From Nostoc spongiaeforme FACHB-130 (GTDB taxonomy: Bacteria; Cyanobacteriota; Cyanobacteriia; Cyanobacteriales; Nostocaceae): DNA of 39,885 bases. A model generated the notes under the pieces. It saw nothing but the letters and a program-made list of their open reading frames with translations, was not told the origin of the DNA and made no database searches. Location of the stretch: assembly GCF_014698475.1 (NCBI RefSeq), contig NZ_JACJTB010000058.1, positions 1-39,885 of the forward strand. Direction: 5' to 3'. The position numbers and the translations under genes are program-made. Below are positions 17,201 through 24,164 of the stretch, in pieces. The stretch's first letter is position 1. The number at the start of each line of letters is the position of its first letter.

Positions 17201-19324
17201 CAAACAATTCGGGCAGAACGTAGTGAAACTAATTTAAAAATTAGCGCGATCGCAGCCACAAGTGAAGCTTTATTCGCCTCCAATAAAGAATTTGATGCCC
17301 TCCTAGAAGGGTTACGCGCCTGGAGAAAGCTAAAACAAGCCAACGAAGTACTACCAGAAACTCGAATGCGTGTAGTAACTGCTTTACAACAGGCAGTTTA
17401 TGGCGTTTCTGAATTAAATCGTTTGGAAGGACACACTGATATTGTTTGGGGTGTCGCCTTTAGTTCTGATGGTAAATTTTTGGCATCGGGTAGTCGGGAT
17501 CAAACTGTGAAACTTTGGCGACCCGATGGCACTTTATTACAAACCCTCAAAGGGCATACTGAGTCAGTTACCAGTGTGAGTTTTAGTCCAGATGGGCAAA
17601 GTCTGGCATCTTCCAGCCTTGATAAAACCGTGCAAATCTGGCAGAAAAACCCCGTAACTGGCGAATTTGACTTACAACCAGCCAAAATCCTAATAGACCG
17701 CGATTGGGTTTATTGCGTAACTTACAGCCCTGATGGCGAGTTATTAGCCACAGGTAATCGAGATGCTACAGTCAAACTCTGGCGCAAGGACGGTACCTTA
17801 GTTAAAGTCCTCAAAGGGCATCAAGGCTGGGTGAATTGGGTCAGCTTTAGTCCTGATGGTCAATTAATTGCCTCTGCGAGTGATGATCGCACTGTCAAAA
17901 TTTGGCGGCGTGATGGCACACTCGTAAAAACACTGTCTGGGCATCAAAATGGTGTAACTGTTGTGGCTTTCAGCCCAGATGGGCAAATGATTGCATCAGC
18001 AGGTAGAGACAAAATCATTAAATTGTGGCAGCGCCAGCAAAATAGCAACAATAACTTTGACTTTCAAGCTTATAAAAATTTAGAACAGCACACCAGTACA
18101 ATTTGGAGCTTGAGCTTCAGCATTGATGGACAAAAGTTAGCATCAGGAAGTGATGACAATACGGTTAATCTGTGGAGTAGTACTGGTGCATTAATTAAAA
18201 CCTTTAAAGGTCATAGTGATGCGGTAGCCAGTGTAGCTTTTAGCCCAGATAACAAAATCTTGGCATCAGGAAGCTATGACAAAAGTGTTAAACTCTGGAG
18301 TCTAGATGCACCATCATTACCAATTTTGCGGGGGCATCAAGATCGAGTTTTGAGTGTAGCTTGGAGTCCTGATGGGCAGATGTTGGCTTCTGGGAGCCGC
18401 GATCGCACCGTCAAACTCTGGCAAAAAGAAATTATCAATGGCGAAGCCACCACCAGACTTTACAAAACCTTAGTCGGGCATACAGAGAAAGTTCCCAGTG
18501 TAAGTTTTGATCCCTTCGGTGAATTAATCGCATCCGGTAGTTATGACAAAACAGTTAAACTCTGGCGGCGTGACGGCACTTTACTCAAAACCTTACAAGG
18601 ACATACAGATAGCGTCATGGGTGTGAGTTTTAGCCCTGATGGCCAGTTATTAGCATCAGCCAGTAAAGATAAAACAATTAAACTTTGGAGTCGTGATGGT
18701 CAATTAATCACAACCTTAGTCGGACACCAAGGTTGGGTCAACGCCGTTAACTTTAGTCCTGATAGCCAGTTGTTGGCCTCCGCTAGTGATGACCAAACCG
18801 TCAAACTCTGGCGGCGTGATGGCACCTTGATCAAAACATTTTCACCCCATGACAGTTGGGTATTGGGTGTCAGTTTCAGCCCTACTGACCAATTAATCGC
18901 TTCTGCTAGTTGGGATAACACCGTGAGATTATGGCGACGCGATGGCACTTTGTTAAAAACACTGTTAAAGGGCTACAGCGATAGTGTAAATTCCGTGACA
19001 TTCAGTCCGAATGGTGAATTATTGGCTGCTGCTAGTTGGGATAGTACAGTTAAATTGTGGAGTCGTGATGGCAAGCTAATTAAAACCTTGAATGGTCATC
19101 GCGCTCCAGTTTTGAGTGTGAGTTTTAGCCCCGATGGCCAGACATTAGCATCAGCAAGCGATGATAACACAATTATTTTGTGGAACTTACATTTGGAAGA
19201 CTTACTGCTGCGTGGTTGTAACTGGGCCGAGAATTACCTCAACCACAACTACAATGTCGAGGGGGGCGATCGCTTGTTGTGTGATGGGATTAATCGCAGT
19301 CAGTCAAAATTTCCCTTGAGGTAA
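14300..19324 (+). CDS. STAND NTPase with N-terminal adaptor domain, membrane helix and 14 WD40 repeats
   Basis: A 1674-residue protein of unknown role. Residues about 29-160 form a domain shared with the module 2 TPR protein (FPFPVVLWLQDEV, LAPDFKSW). Residues about 225-480 are helical and TPR-like. A STAND-type NTPase follows: Walker A GQSGVGKSS (about 561-569) and Walker B VIIFDQFEEF (about 642-651). A winged-helix region ends in YQLVHDYLVEPIRQR. Then come a charged coiled coil, one probable transmembrane helix (about 940-956, GVILAVMGGTIAALWW) and 14 WD40 repeats (about 1043-1627), enough for two seven-bladed propellers. Most repeats end in the pattern ASGSxDxTVKLW. The tail LEDLLLRGCNWAENYL is typical of cyanobacterial STAND-WD40 proteins. 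No enzymatic effector domain was recognised. Such proteins are usually signal-dependent oligomerising switches; the ligand is unknown. Confidence 0.88.
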   Translation: MTKSPFTVESVNHNRHSLQRLVRSIKLSKGQFALILVRCNYSHLREKMLESIRFLTKDINLKEIYLQPETKALHTTIITKLSLDNPAVITDSLPSAVMVFGLESILALEDLLTSLNQARDIYTAAFPFPVVLWLQDEVATMLTKLAPDFKSWAATTIKFELAKEDLIALIRQETESLFAKFLELGAEKFLSNADLNLAPKSQHRHEIDAARNDLLRLYNVQLEPGLEASLEFVLGRDKYANDQINSALGHYQRSLSLWQRDGMRENEAVPKIEGVDEKNECNSAYRIRQAIVLFHLGLCYRRMADLYQITNSNYCQHALSWFQKCLDLLEKLQRQDLVAKFIIPACEMLQRLKYWDELEVLAQKALRLHETYGNTAKVAQSYGFLTEVAASRHNWVMAHELANTALSIAELATEVSRQQESWYLLLLARTQRHLGQWEEAISHLEWARVVCELQYEPSLYLEILEELRSLYFFERHDYAEAFNLKQEKIHIEHQYGFRVFIGASQLQPKRYRINPVLDTQTIPFIPEDIAQEIAASGRLQDVNRLIERITRADHKLTIIHGQSGVGKSSTIKAGLVPALKARVIGERIPLPIVLSGYTDWVTALGRSINQALAQSELAIAVEFNSNILLEKLRLATECNHITVIIFDQFEEFFFTSNTCQRLEFYKFFSACLNIPYVKMIISLREDYLHYLLEFERLSKDNTDNIYDLGVINKNILDKDIRYFLGKFSIENTTGIIYNFIKRSHYEMSDELIHQLVQDLAGEAKEVNPIELQIVGVQLQAENITTLEQYKICGGSAKLVERWLEEVIKDCGQENEELSWQLLFELTDEKGFRPLKTKSDLAIALGSHIYPTSGTPSNWELILEILVGSGLILRLREELGDRYQLVHDYLVEPIRQRNSYGIVAELEKVKSEKKRAEVAQKLSQEHLNLILQRRLREARIAGVILAVMGGTIAALWWQADLQKRAAIRQTIRAERSETNLKISAIAATSEALFASNKEFDALLEGLRAWRKLKQANEVLPETRMRVVTALQQAVYGVSELNRLEGHTDIVWGVAFSSDGKFLASGSRDQTVKLWRPDGTLLQTLKGHTESVTSVSFSPDGQSLASSSLDKTVQIWQKNPVTGEFDLQPAKILIDRDWVYCVTYSPDGELLATGNRDATVKLWRKDGTLVKVLKGHQGWVNWVSFSPDGQLIASASDDRTVKIWRRDGTLVKTLSGHQNGVTVVAFSPDGQMIASAGRDKIIKLWQRQQNSNNNFDFQAYKNLEQHTSTIWSLSFSIDGQKLASGSDDNTVNLWSSTGALIKTFKGHSDAVASVAFSPDNKILASGSYDKSVKLWSLDAPSLPILRGHQDRVLSVAWSPDGQMLASGSRDRTVKLWQKEIINGEATTRLYKTLVGHTEKVPSVSFDPFGELIASGSYDKTVKLWRRDGTLLKTLQGHTDSVMGVSFSPDGQLLASASKDKTIKLWSRDGQLITTLVGHQGWVNAVNFSPDSQLLASASDDQTVKLWRRDGTLIKTFSPHDSWVLGVSFSPTDQLIASASWDNTVRLWRRDGTLLKTLLKGYSDSVNSVTFSPNGELLAAASWDSTVKLWSRDGKLIKTLNGHRAPVLSVSFSPDGQTLASASDDNTIILWNLHLEDLLLRGCNWAENYLNHNYNVEGGDRLLCDGINRSQSKFPLR

Positions 19325-19350
19325 GTCAGTGCGATCGCGCCTCAAGCTTT

Positions 19351-19665
19351 TTAATCGCCGTTTTCTGCTATCACCTCTGGTTGCAAATTTACTAAAAACG
19401 TATGCAATCTCATTCTTTCAATGTAAGGCCAGCCACCCTCAGACTCAATATCTTTCAGGAGTGAGTAAAGTTGCTGGCGATTATCGGGTAGGCTATCCTG
19501 AAAAGCACCATCCCGAATTGAGCGATGTAAATACTCCAACTGCCGCAGCAAGGTCAACAGCGCCAATGGATTTCCTTGGCAATCTCTCGCTACATCATGT
19601 ACAGCTGTGGCAATCTTCTCTAGTTGCTCGACAAAATCTATTGATTCAAAACTTTTGTTGCTCAT
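19351..19665 (-). CDS. Small conserved cyanobacterial protein
   Basis: 104 residues from ATG 19665, which has GAGAG upstream; the open frame extends 11 codons further without support. The protein is soluble and mostly helical, with segments VHDVARDCQGNPLALLTLLR and GWPYIERMRLHTFLVNL. I recognise it as a conserved cyanobacterial protein of unknown function but know no assigned domain. It lies between module 1 (convergent) and psbO (divergent). Confidence 0.75.
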   Translation of the reverse strand: MSNKSFESIDFVEQLEKIATAVHDVARDCQGNPLALLTLLRQLEYLHRSIRDGAFQDSLPDNRQQLYSLLKDIESEGGWPYIERMRLHTFLVNLQPEVIAENGD

Positions 19666-20283
19666 GCAACTCTCTCTGTCAAAATTAGGTCTACTCAAAT
19701 TTACCGAAGATTGTCAGCTTTCAGGCGCGATCGCCTCTTGCCTATACATAATCCTCACAGTCATAAAGATACGGCTTCTGTAAGCTGCTAGGAGTGGCTG
19801 ATGAATTATTTTTCGTTGAGTTCCTTACACCCAGTCTCAACAGACAATCTTGCGGCCTCAGTCCTAAACTAATTTTGCTCACTCAACACAAATTGCAGAA
19901 CATAGCAATTCTCAGCAAAAGAGAGTGGTGGCTTTGATTACAGCCTCTCAGGAAGCTAGATAGGATCAAAGACTTCCTACTTTAAACTAGAGTGCTTTGA
20001 TTTTGAGTTAAAAAAAATCGTATGATCTGGCTGATTTCCCTATAAAGCAATGGGCTGTATGTAGTGGCAATACATACATAATACAGAACGACTTCAAAAA
20101 ACCCTGCAAATGCCTATGGTAGTTGCAAGGTGAGAGGTCGGAACGATGTTAAAAGCGTCATTGATGCAGCAAAGCCTAACTTTCGGGAACAGCTTGCTGT
20201 CAGTGAGGACTGCTTTTCGTCAGAGATCAAAACTTCGTGCAGTTTTACAACTTAGATATTAATTTTTGACATTGAGGTTGACC
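19666..20283. other. Intergenic region and long leader upstream of psbO, 618 bp
   Basis: No protein gene was found. It contains a HIP1 octamer near 19727, a putative psbO promoter (19997-20026) and then about 257 bases that would be a long, moderately GC-rich leader ending in GAGG before the psbO start. The leader could hold an RNA element or a small RNA, but no known family was recognised. Confidence 0.5.
19997..20026 (+). promoter_or_regulatory. Putative psbO promoter
   Basis: TTGATT (19997-20002) and TATGAT (20021-20026) with an 18-bp spacer resemble a housekeeping sigma-factor promoter. It is 258 bp upstream of the psbO ATG, which would imply a long leader; a nearer promoter may also exist. 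Confidence 0.4.
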
Positions 20284-21117
20284 ATGAGGTATCGCGCTTT
20301 AATTGTTGCATTCTTGGCTTTATGCCTAGGGCTATTAACTGCTTGCAGTGATGCTCCAGAGGCTAGTGTTAGAGAAGTACTCACCTACGAACAAATTCGT
20401 GGAACAGGCTTGGCTAACAAATGTCCTCAATTGGCAGAAACTAGCCGTGGCTCTATTCCCCTTGACAGTAGCCAGTCTTACGCCATTAAAGAACTGTGTT
20501 TGGAACCTACTAATTTCTTTGTCAAAGAAGAACCAGCTAATAAACGCCAAGTAGCTGAATTTGTAACTGGCAAATTGTTAACCAGATACACTTCTACCAT
20601 TGACCAAGTACAAGGGCCACTGAAGTTCAACTCAGATGGTAGCTTGACTTTTGTTGAAGAAGATGGTTTAGACTTCCAAGCGATCACAGTTCAACTTCCT
20701 GGTGGTGAGCGAGTACCTTTCCTCTTCACCATTAAAAACCTAGTGGCTCAAACACAGCCTAGTTTGACCAGCATCAATACTTCTACAGACTTTGAAGGTG
20801 AATTTAAAGTGCCTTCTTACCGTGGTGCTGCCTTCCTAGACCCCAAAGGTCGCGGTATTGTGACTGGCTATGATAATGCTGTGGCTCTTCCTGCTCAAGC
20901 AGATGACGAAGAACTCACCCGTGCAAATGTGAAGCGTGCTGATATTCTCAAAGGCAAGATTTCTCTGCAAGTAGCTAAAATAGATAGTTCTAGCGGTGAA
21001 ATTGCAGGTACTTTTGAGAGCGAACAACCATCTGATACTGACTTAGGAGCCGGTGAACCCAAGGAAGTGAAGATTCGCGGTTTATTCTATGCCAGAGTTG
21101 AATCTACTCGTTCTTAA
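20284..21117 (+). CDS. psbO: Photosystem II manganese-stabilising protein PsbO
   Basis: The extrinsic 33-kDa subunit on the lumenal face of photosystem II that stabilises the Mn4CaO5 cluster. 277 residues from ATG 20284, with GAGG 6 bases upstream; an in-frame TTG at 20266 precedes it but lacks a better site. The N-terminus is a hydrophobic signal with LLTAC (Cys21), so lipid modification is possible. The mature part starts with LTYEQIRGTGLANKCPQL, the PsbO signature. The two conserved cysteines (NKCPQL and ELCLEP) can form the known disulfide. FEGEFKVPSYRGAAFLDPKG is the other hallmark. It is monocistronic, with its own terminator. Confidence 0.98.
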   Translation: MRYRALIVAFLALCLGLLTACSDAPEASVREVLTYEQIRGTGLANKCPQLAETSRGSIPLDSSQSYAIKELCLEPTNFFVKEEPANKRQVAEFVTGKLLTRYTSTIDQVQGPLKFNSDGSLTFVEEDGLDFQAITVQLPGGERVPFLFTIKNLVAQTQPSLTSINTSTDFEGEFKVPSYRGAAFLDPKGRGIVTGYDNAVALPAQADDEELTRANVKRADILKGKISLQVAKIDSSSGEIAGTFESEQPSDTDLGAGEPKEVKIRGLFYARVESTRS

Positions 21118-21240
21118 ACTCAGCACATTGCTGGCATTTAAGATCAAAATTTAAAGCCATTAGGCTTCAAATCAGTCTTTAGAAAATGGAAAGGTGGATT
21201 TTGAGCTAAATTGACCTAAATGGCAACATATTTCACAATT

Positions 21241-21263
21241 AAAGGGCTTTTCGCCCTTTTTTT
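21241..21263 (+). terminator. Rho-independent terminator after psbO
   Basis: AAAGGGC (21241-21247) / GCCCTTT (21253-21259) with a 5-base loop, then a run of T to 21263. It lies 124 bp after the psbO stop. Confidence 0.85.
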
Positions 21264-21305
21264 ATTGCTTTTTAGGCCTTACTGGCTTCCCTACTCCCCA
21301 CTCCT

Positions 21306-21369
21306 GTACGGGCGGGTTAATGAAGAATTTCATCTACCCACATCATTGATTGGCTCCACCCGCCCCTAC
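21306..21369. repeat. Inverted repeat with GGGCGGGT arms
   Basis: GTACGGGCGGGT (21306-21317) and ACCCGCCCCTAC (21358-21369) are inverted with 11 of 12 bases matching, around 40 bp of unrelated sequence. Similar GTAGGGGCGGGT arms are, as I recall, dispersed in Nostoc genomes, suggesting a small non-coding repeat element. Confidence 0.5.
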
Positions 21370-21797
21370 TTATTTCCTACCTTGAACTTAGGTCTACTGA
21401 ATATTTGTAAAAATTGTATTAATTATTTTGTTGTATACCGTAACCATACTGAAAAAATACATCTTAATTTAGGTCAGAAAATTATTATAAACAAACTTCA
21501 TACCCAGGTAAACAAATTAAGTACAATCTCGGTTTGAAATTAAGTAAATTATTTTATATTTTGTTTCTATGTAGTTTTTTATTAGCTACAGATAATACCA
21601 AATCTAAATAAATAAAAAACAATTTTGCCGATTTAAATATTGCTCGATTGTTCAAGATTTCATAGTAGTAGCAGTGCTGTATGACGACAAAAACCTTTAT
21701 TAGTGCATATAGCCAATTACTTGCTGTGAAATTTTGTAATCTTGGCTTGTTTAAACGCACTTAACCTACTGTTTATTTGCTAAATAAATGCGGTGCT

Positions 21798-22574
21798 ATG
21801 CCTACCACAGCCACCAACGAACTGAAGCATGAAATTTGGCAGTTGTTGAGAGAATATAAGCAATCTCGCTCAGAAAATATTCGCAATCAACTGGTAAAAC
21901 TGAATTTTGGACTGGTAAGAAAAGAAGCTCATTACTGGATTAATCAATGTCGTGAAAGCTATGATGACTTACTCCAGGTTGGTTGTTTAGGTTTAATTCG
22001 AGCTATTGAAAGATTTGATATTTCTAAAGGTCACGCTTTTAGTTCCTTTGCTATTCCCTATATTCGTGGTGAAATTCAACACTACCTGCGGGATAAAGGT
22101 GTGACAGTAAGAATTCCCAGACGCTATTTAGCAATACAACAGCAAGCAATTGGCGTGTCTCGTTCTTTACGAGAAAAATATAATCGCCAACCCACCGATT
22201 CTGAATTAGCATCAGCATTGGAAATTACTCTCAGTGAGTGGCAAGAAATCAAATTAGCGTGGATTAATCGCGCTCCTCTCAGCTTAGATGTGCCAGTTCA
22301 AGACTCAGAAGAAGGTGCTACTAGTTTAGGAGAATTAGTACCTGATCCTCATTACCGCAGCTTTCAACTGGCTCAAGAAGACCAACTGCGTTTACAACAA
22401 GCATTGTTTCAACTCGAAAAATGTACTAGAGAAGTTTTAGAATGTGTCTTTTTGCAGGATTTGACACAAAAACAAGTAGCAGAACACTTGGGAATTAGTG
22501 TTGTGACGGTTTCGCGGAGAGTAAAAAAAGGTTTGGATTCATTAAAACATCTGATGTGTACAGCAGATGATTGA
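21798..22574 (+). CDS. sigF: Group 3 RNA polymerase sigma factor, SigF type
   Basis: 258 residues from ATG 21798 (MPTTATNELKHEIW); a TTG seven codons earlier is also in frame. Region 2 is clear: DDLLQVGCLGLIRAIERFD (core binding) and FSSFAIPYIRGEIQHYLRD (-10 recognition). Region 3 (RQPTDSELASALEI) and region 4 (LTQKQVAEHLGISVVTVSRR, a helix-turn-helix) follow. It lacks region 1.1, so it is a group 3 factor of the SigF/SigB type. In Synechocystis SigF controls type IV pili and motility. The next gene encodes a lipoprotein with a PilP-like C-terminal pattern, which may be a target or partner. No anti-sigma gene is next to it. Confidence 0.9.
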   Translation: MPTTATNELKHEIWQLLREYKQSRSENIRNQLVKLNFGLVRKEAHYWINQCRESYDDLLQVGCLGLIRAIERFDISKGHAFSSFAIPYIRGEIQHYLRDKGVTVRIPRRYLAIQQQAIGVSRSLREKYNRQPTDSELASALEITLSEWQEIKLAWINRAPLSLDVPVQDSEEGATSLGELVPDPHYRSFQLAQEDQLRLQQALFQLEKCTREVLECVFLQDLTQKQVAEHLGISVVTVSRRVKKGLDSLKHLMCTADD

Positions 22575-22736
22575 ATACCAGCAAAATAAAACCGTATTTG
22601 TACTGGTTTAATTATGCAGAAACCAGCCCTTAAAATTTAATAATTTAGGTTATAAAGGTGAAATACTTTGCCTGAAATAAATACAGGCTTTGTTAATTTC
22701 CACAAGCAAATTTTCTATAGCTTTTGAGAACAGCCA

Positions 22737-23600
22737 ATGGGCAGAAAATCAAAAATTGCAATTGCAACTATTCTAACTTTGGCGATCGCTGGATGTGCAT
22801 CAGAAAGCACACCGCAAGCTAGTACTCCTGCACCGGCTCCAGAGGCTCCAGGAACACCAGCACCACCCGCCGCAGCCCCAGCCGCAGCACCACCAACCCA
22901 GGCGGCTCAACCATTTAATAACCCTGTGGTGTCCACAAAAAAGGTCACTAACGTTGCCTTTACCTCTCCTACATTAATTCAACCCACTGATGGTAAAACC
23001 CGGATAGATTTAGTAACTAAAGGAAGGCCAGATCCATTTGCCCAGATTATTACCCCAATTAGTGCTGAAGTTGGCAAAAATCCCAACGCCAAGCAAATTC
23101 CTCGCTTACCTCCTTTATCGGTAGCTATTGTCAAGAATCGCAAAGTGCCGATCAACAGTGCTAGTACTAGAAAAACTCCTATTGCATTGGCGGGAACTAC
23201 CACTATTCTGCCCAAGGTTTTGCCGCAGGTTGTTCCCAGCAACCCTTTTGGTTCTGTATTACCCTCTACACCCCAACCAGATTTAGCGAAAGCAGTGGTG
23301 GTGACTGGTGTAGTTTTGATTGGTAGAGAACCCCAAGCTATTATTAAAATTCCCAATGAGCCTTCTAGCCGCTATGTACAAGCGGGACAGCGATTAGCAA
23401 ATGGTTTGTTGATCAAACGCATTGAAATGAATCAGGGTTCAAATCCGATCGTGATTCTGGAACAATACGGTATTGAAGTTGCCAGAATGGTAGGAGAAGC
23501 CCCGACTGACTCAACGCCATCAGTCACATCGGCTGTTAATGGCAATGCAATTTCATCAACTCTACCAACCCGAAATCTAACTGCTGTTGGAGCATCTTAA
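22737..23600 (+). CDS. Lipoprotein with Pro/Ala-rich linker and PilP-like C-terminus
   Basis: 287 residues. A basic start and hydrophobic core lead to the lipobox IAGC (Cys20), so it should be anchored to a membrane by lipid. Residues about 21-62 are a Pro/Ala/Thr linker. The folded part contains KGRPDPFAQI and, later, VVVTGVVLIGREPQAIIKIP and YVQAGQRLANGLLIKRIEM. The order DPF then a beta-rich domain with a Gly-rich turn resembles PilP, the lipoprotein of type IV pilus alignment complexes. I offer that as a resemblance, not an identification. It lies 162 bp after sigF and 2 bp before the next gene. Confidence 0.7.
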   Translation: MGRKSKIAIATILTLAIAGCASESTPQASTPAPAPEAPGTPAPPAAAPAAAPPTQAAQPFNNPVVSTKKVTNVAFTSPTLIQPTDGKTRIDLVTKGRPDPFAQIITPISAEVGKNPNAKQIPRLPPLSVAIVKNRKVPINSASTRKTPIALAGTTTILPKVLPQVVPSNPFGSVLPSTPQPDLAKAVVVTGVVLIGREPQAIIKIPNEPSSRYVQAGQRLANGLLIKRIEMNQGSNPIVILEQYGIEVARMVGEAPTDSTPSVTSAVNGNAISSTLPTRNLTAVGAS

Positions 23601-23602
23601 GG

Positions 23603-23848
23603 ATGGATACTCAGGAAAAATTTGAATTTACTGGTTTACCTCTAGCTGTCTATCGAGAGATAGCTGCTCATTTACGTCAAGTTGAAGGAGTTGAGGCGGG
23701 TTTAATTCCCCAGTCATCTCAACAATTTGATTACAACCAAAGTCAAATTGATGGTTTGTGGATATCTTGGTCGCCTAACTCTCGTCCTGCAAGCCGACAA
23801 CGTGTGCAGCAAATTTTGGCTTACTATCACAGCCTTTATGGAGTTTGA
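23603..23848 (+). CDS. Small conserved cyanobacterial protein, 81 residues
   Basis: Begins 2 bp after the lipoprotein stop, so the two are almost certainly co-transcribed; AAGGA at 23599-23603 serves as ribosome-binding site. The protein is soluble, with FEFTGLPLAVYREIAAHLRQ and a C-terminal helix RQRVQQILAYYHSLYG. The middle segment DGLWISWSPNSRP is Trp-rich. I do not recognise a named domain. The tight coupling suggests it works with the lipoprotein. Confidence 0.75.
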   Translation: MDTQEKFEFTGLPLAVYREIAAHLRQVEGVEAGLIPQSSQQFDYNQSQIDGLWISWSPNSRPASRQRVQQILAYYHSLYGV

Positions 23849-24164
23849 CGGCTGAAATTTCCGTAAATTGCTCGAATTATATCAATAAATTTTAATTAGC
23901 TGGGTGAAGTCAATCTATCCCATCAAGTTTGTAGTGATTGGATACAGTTTGTCTTGACCCTGTTTAATTATTTGGATACTATCTGGTTTCTTGCTGACTA
24001 TTAGCGTTTGATCTGTTGTGATATGTGCCGATTGATAAAAAAATGTTAGTGTTTAGCTCAAAACATGATATTAAGTGATGCAATTATAAATTGCTGAGGT
24101 AAACTTGCAAGCAAAGTAATGCAAAATATTACTCAGCTGCTCTTCGGTCTGGGCATCACTCAAA
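23849..24164. other. Intergenic region, 316 bp
   Basis: Separates the 81-residue gene from the large acidic protein gene. I see no terminator, RNA or gene in it. Confidence 0.4.

Larger units (their letters stand above)
21118..21797. other. Intergenic region between psbO and sigF, 680 bp
   Basis: Contains the psbO terminator and the GGGCGGGT inverted repeat. The rest is AT-rich. The open frames here have no coding character (low-complexity, no motifs). The sigF promoter must lie in the last few hundred bases but no clear match was seen. Confidence 0.5.

Noticed and set aside
14300-19324. A protease, TIR, CHAT or nuclease effector domain in the STAND-WD40 protein
   Set aside because: I looked for catalytic signatures at both ends and saw none; only adaptor, TPR-like, NTPase, membrane helix and WD40 parts are visible.
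21220-21537. A 105-codon frame after psbO
   Set aside because: It runs through the psbO terminator and the GGGCGGGT inverted repeat, so it is unlikely to be a gene.
23603-23848. Assignment of the 81-residue protein to a pilus function
   Set aside because: Only gene spacing supports it; the sequence shows no known pilus motif.
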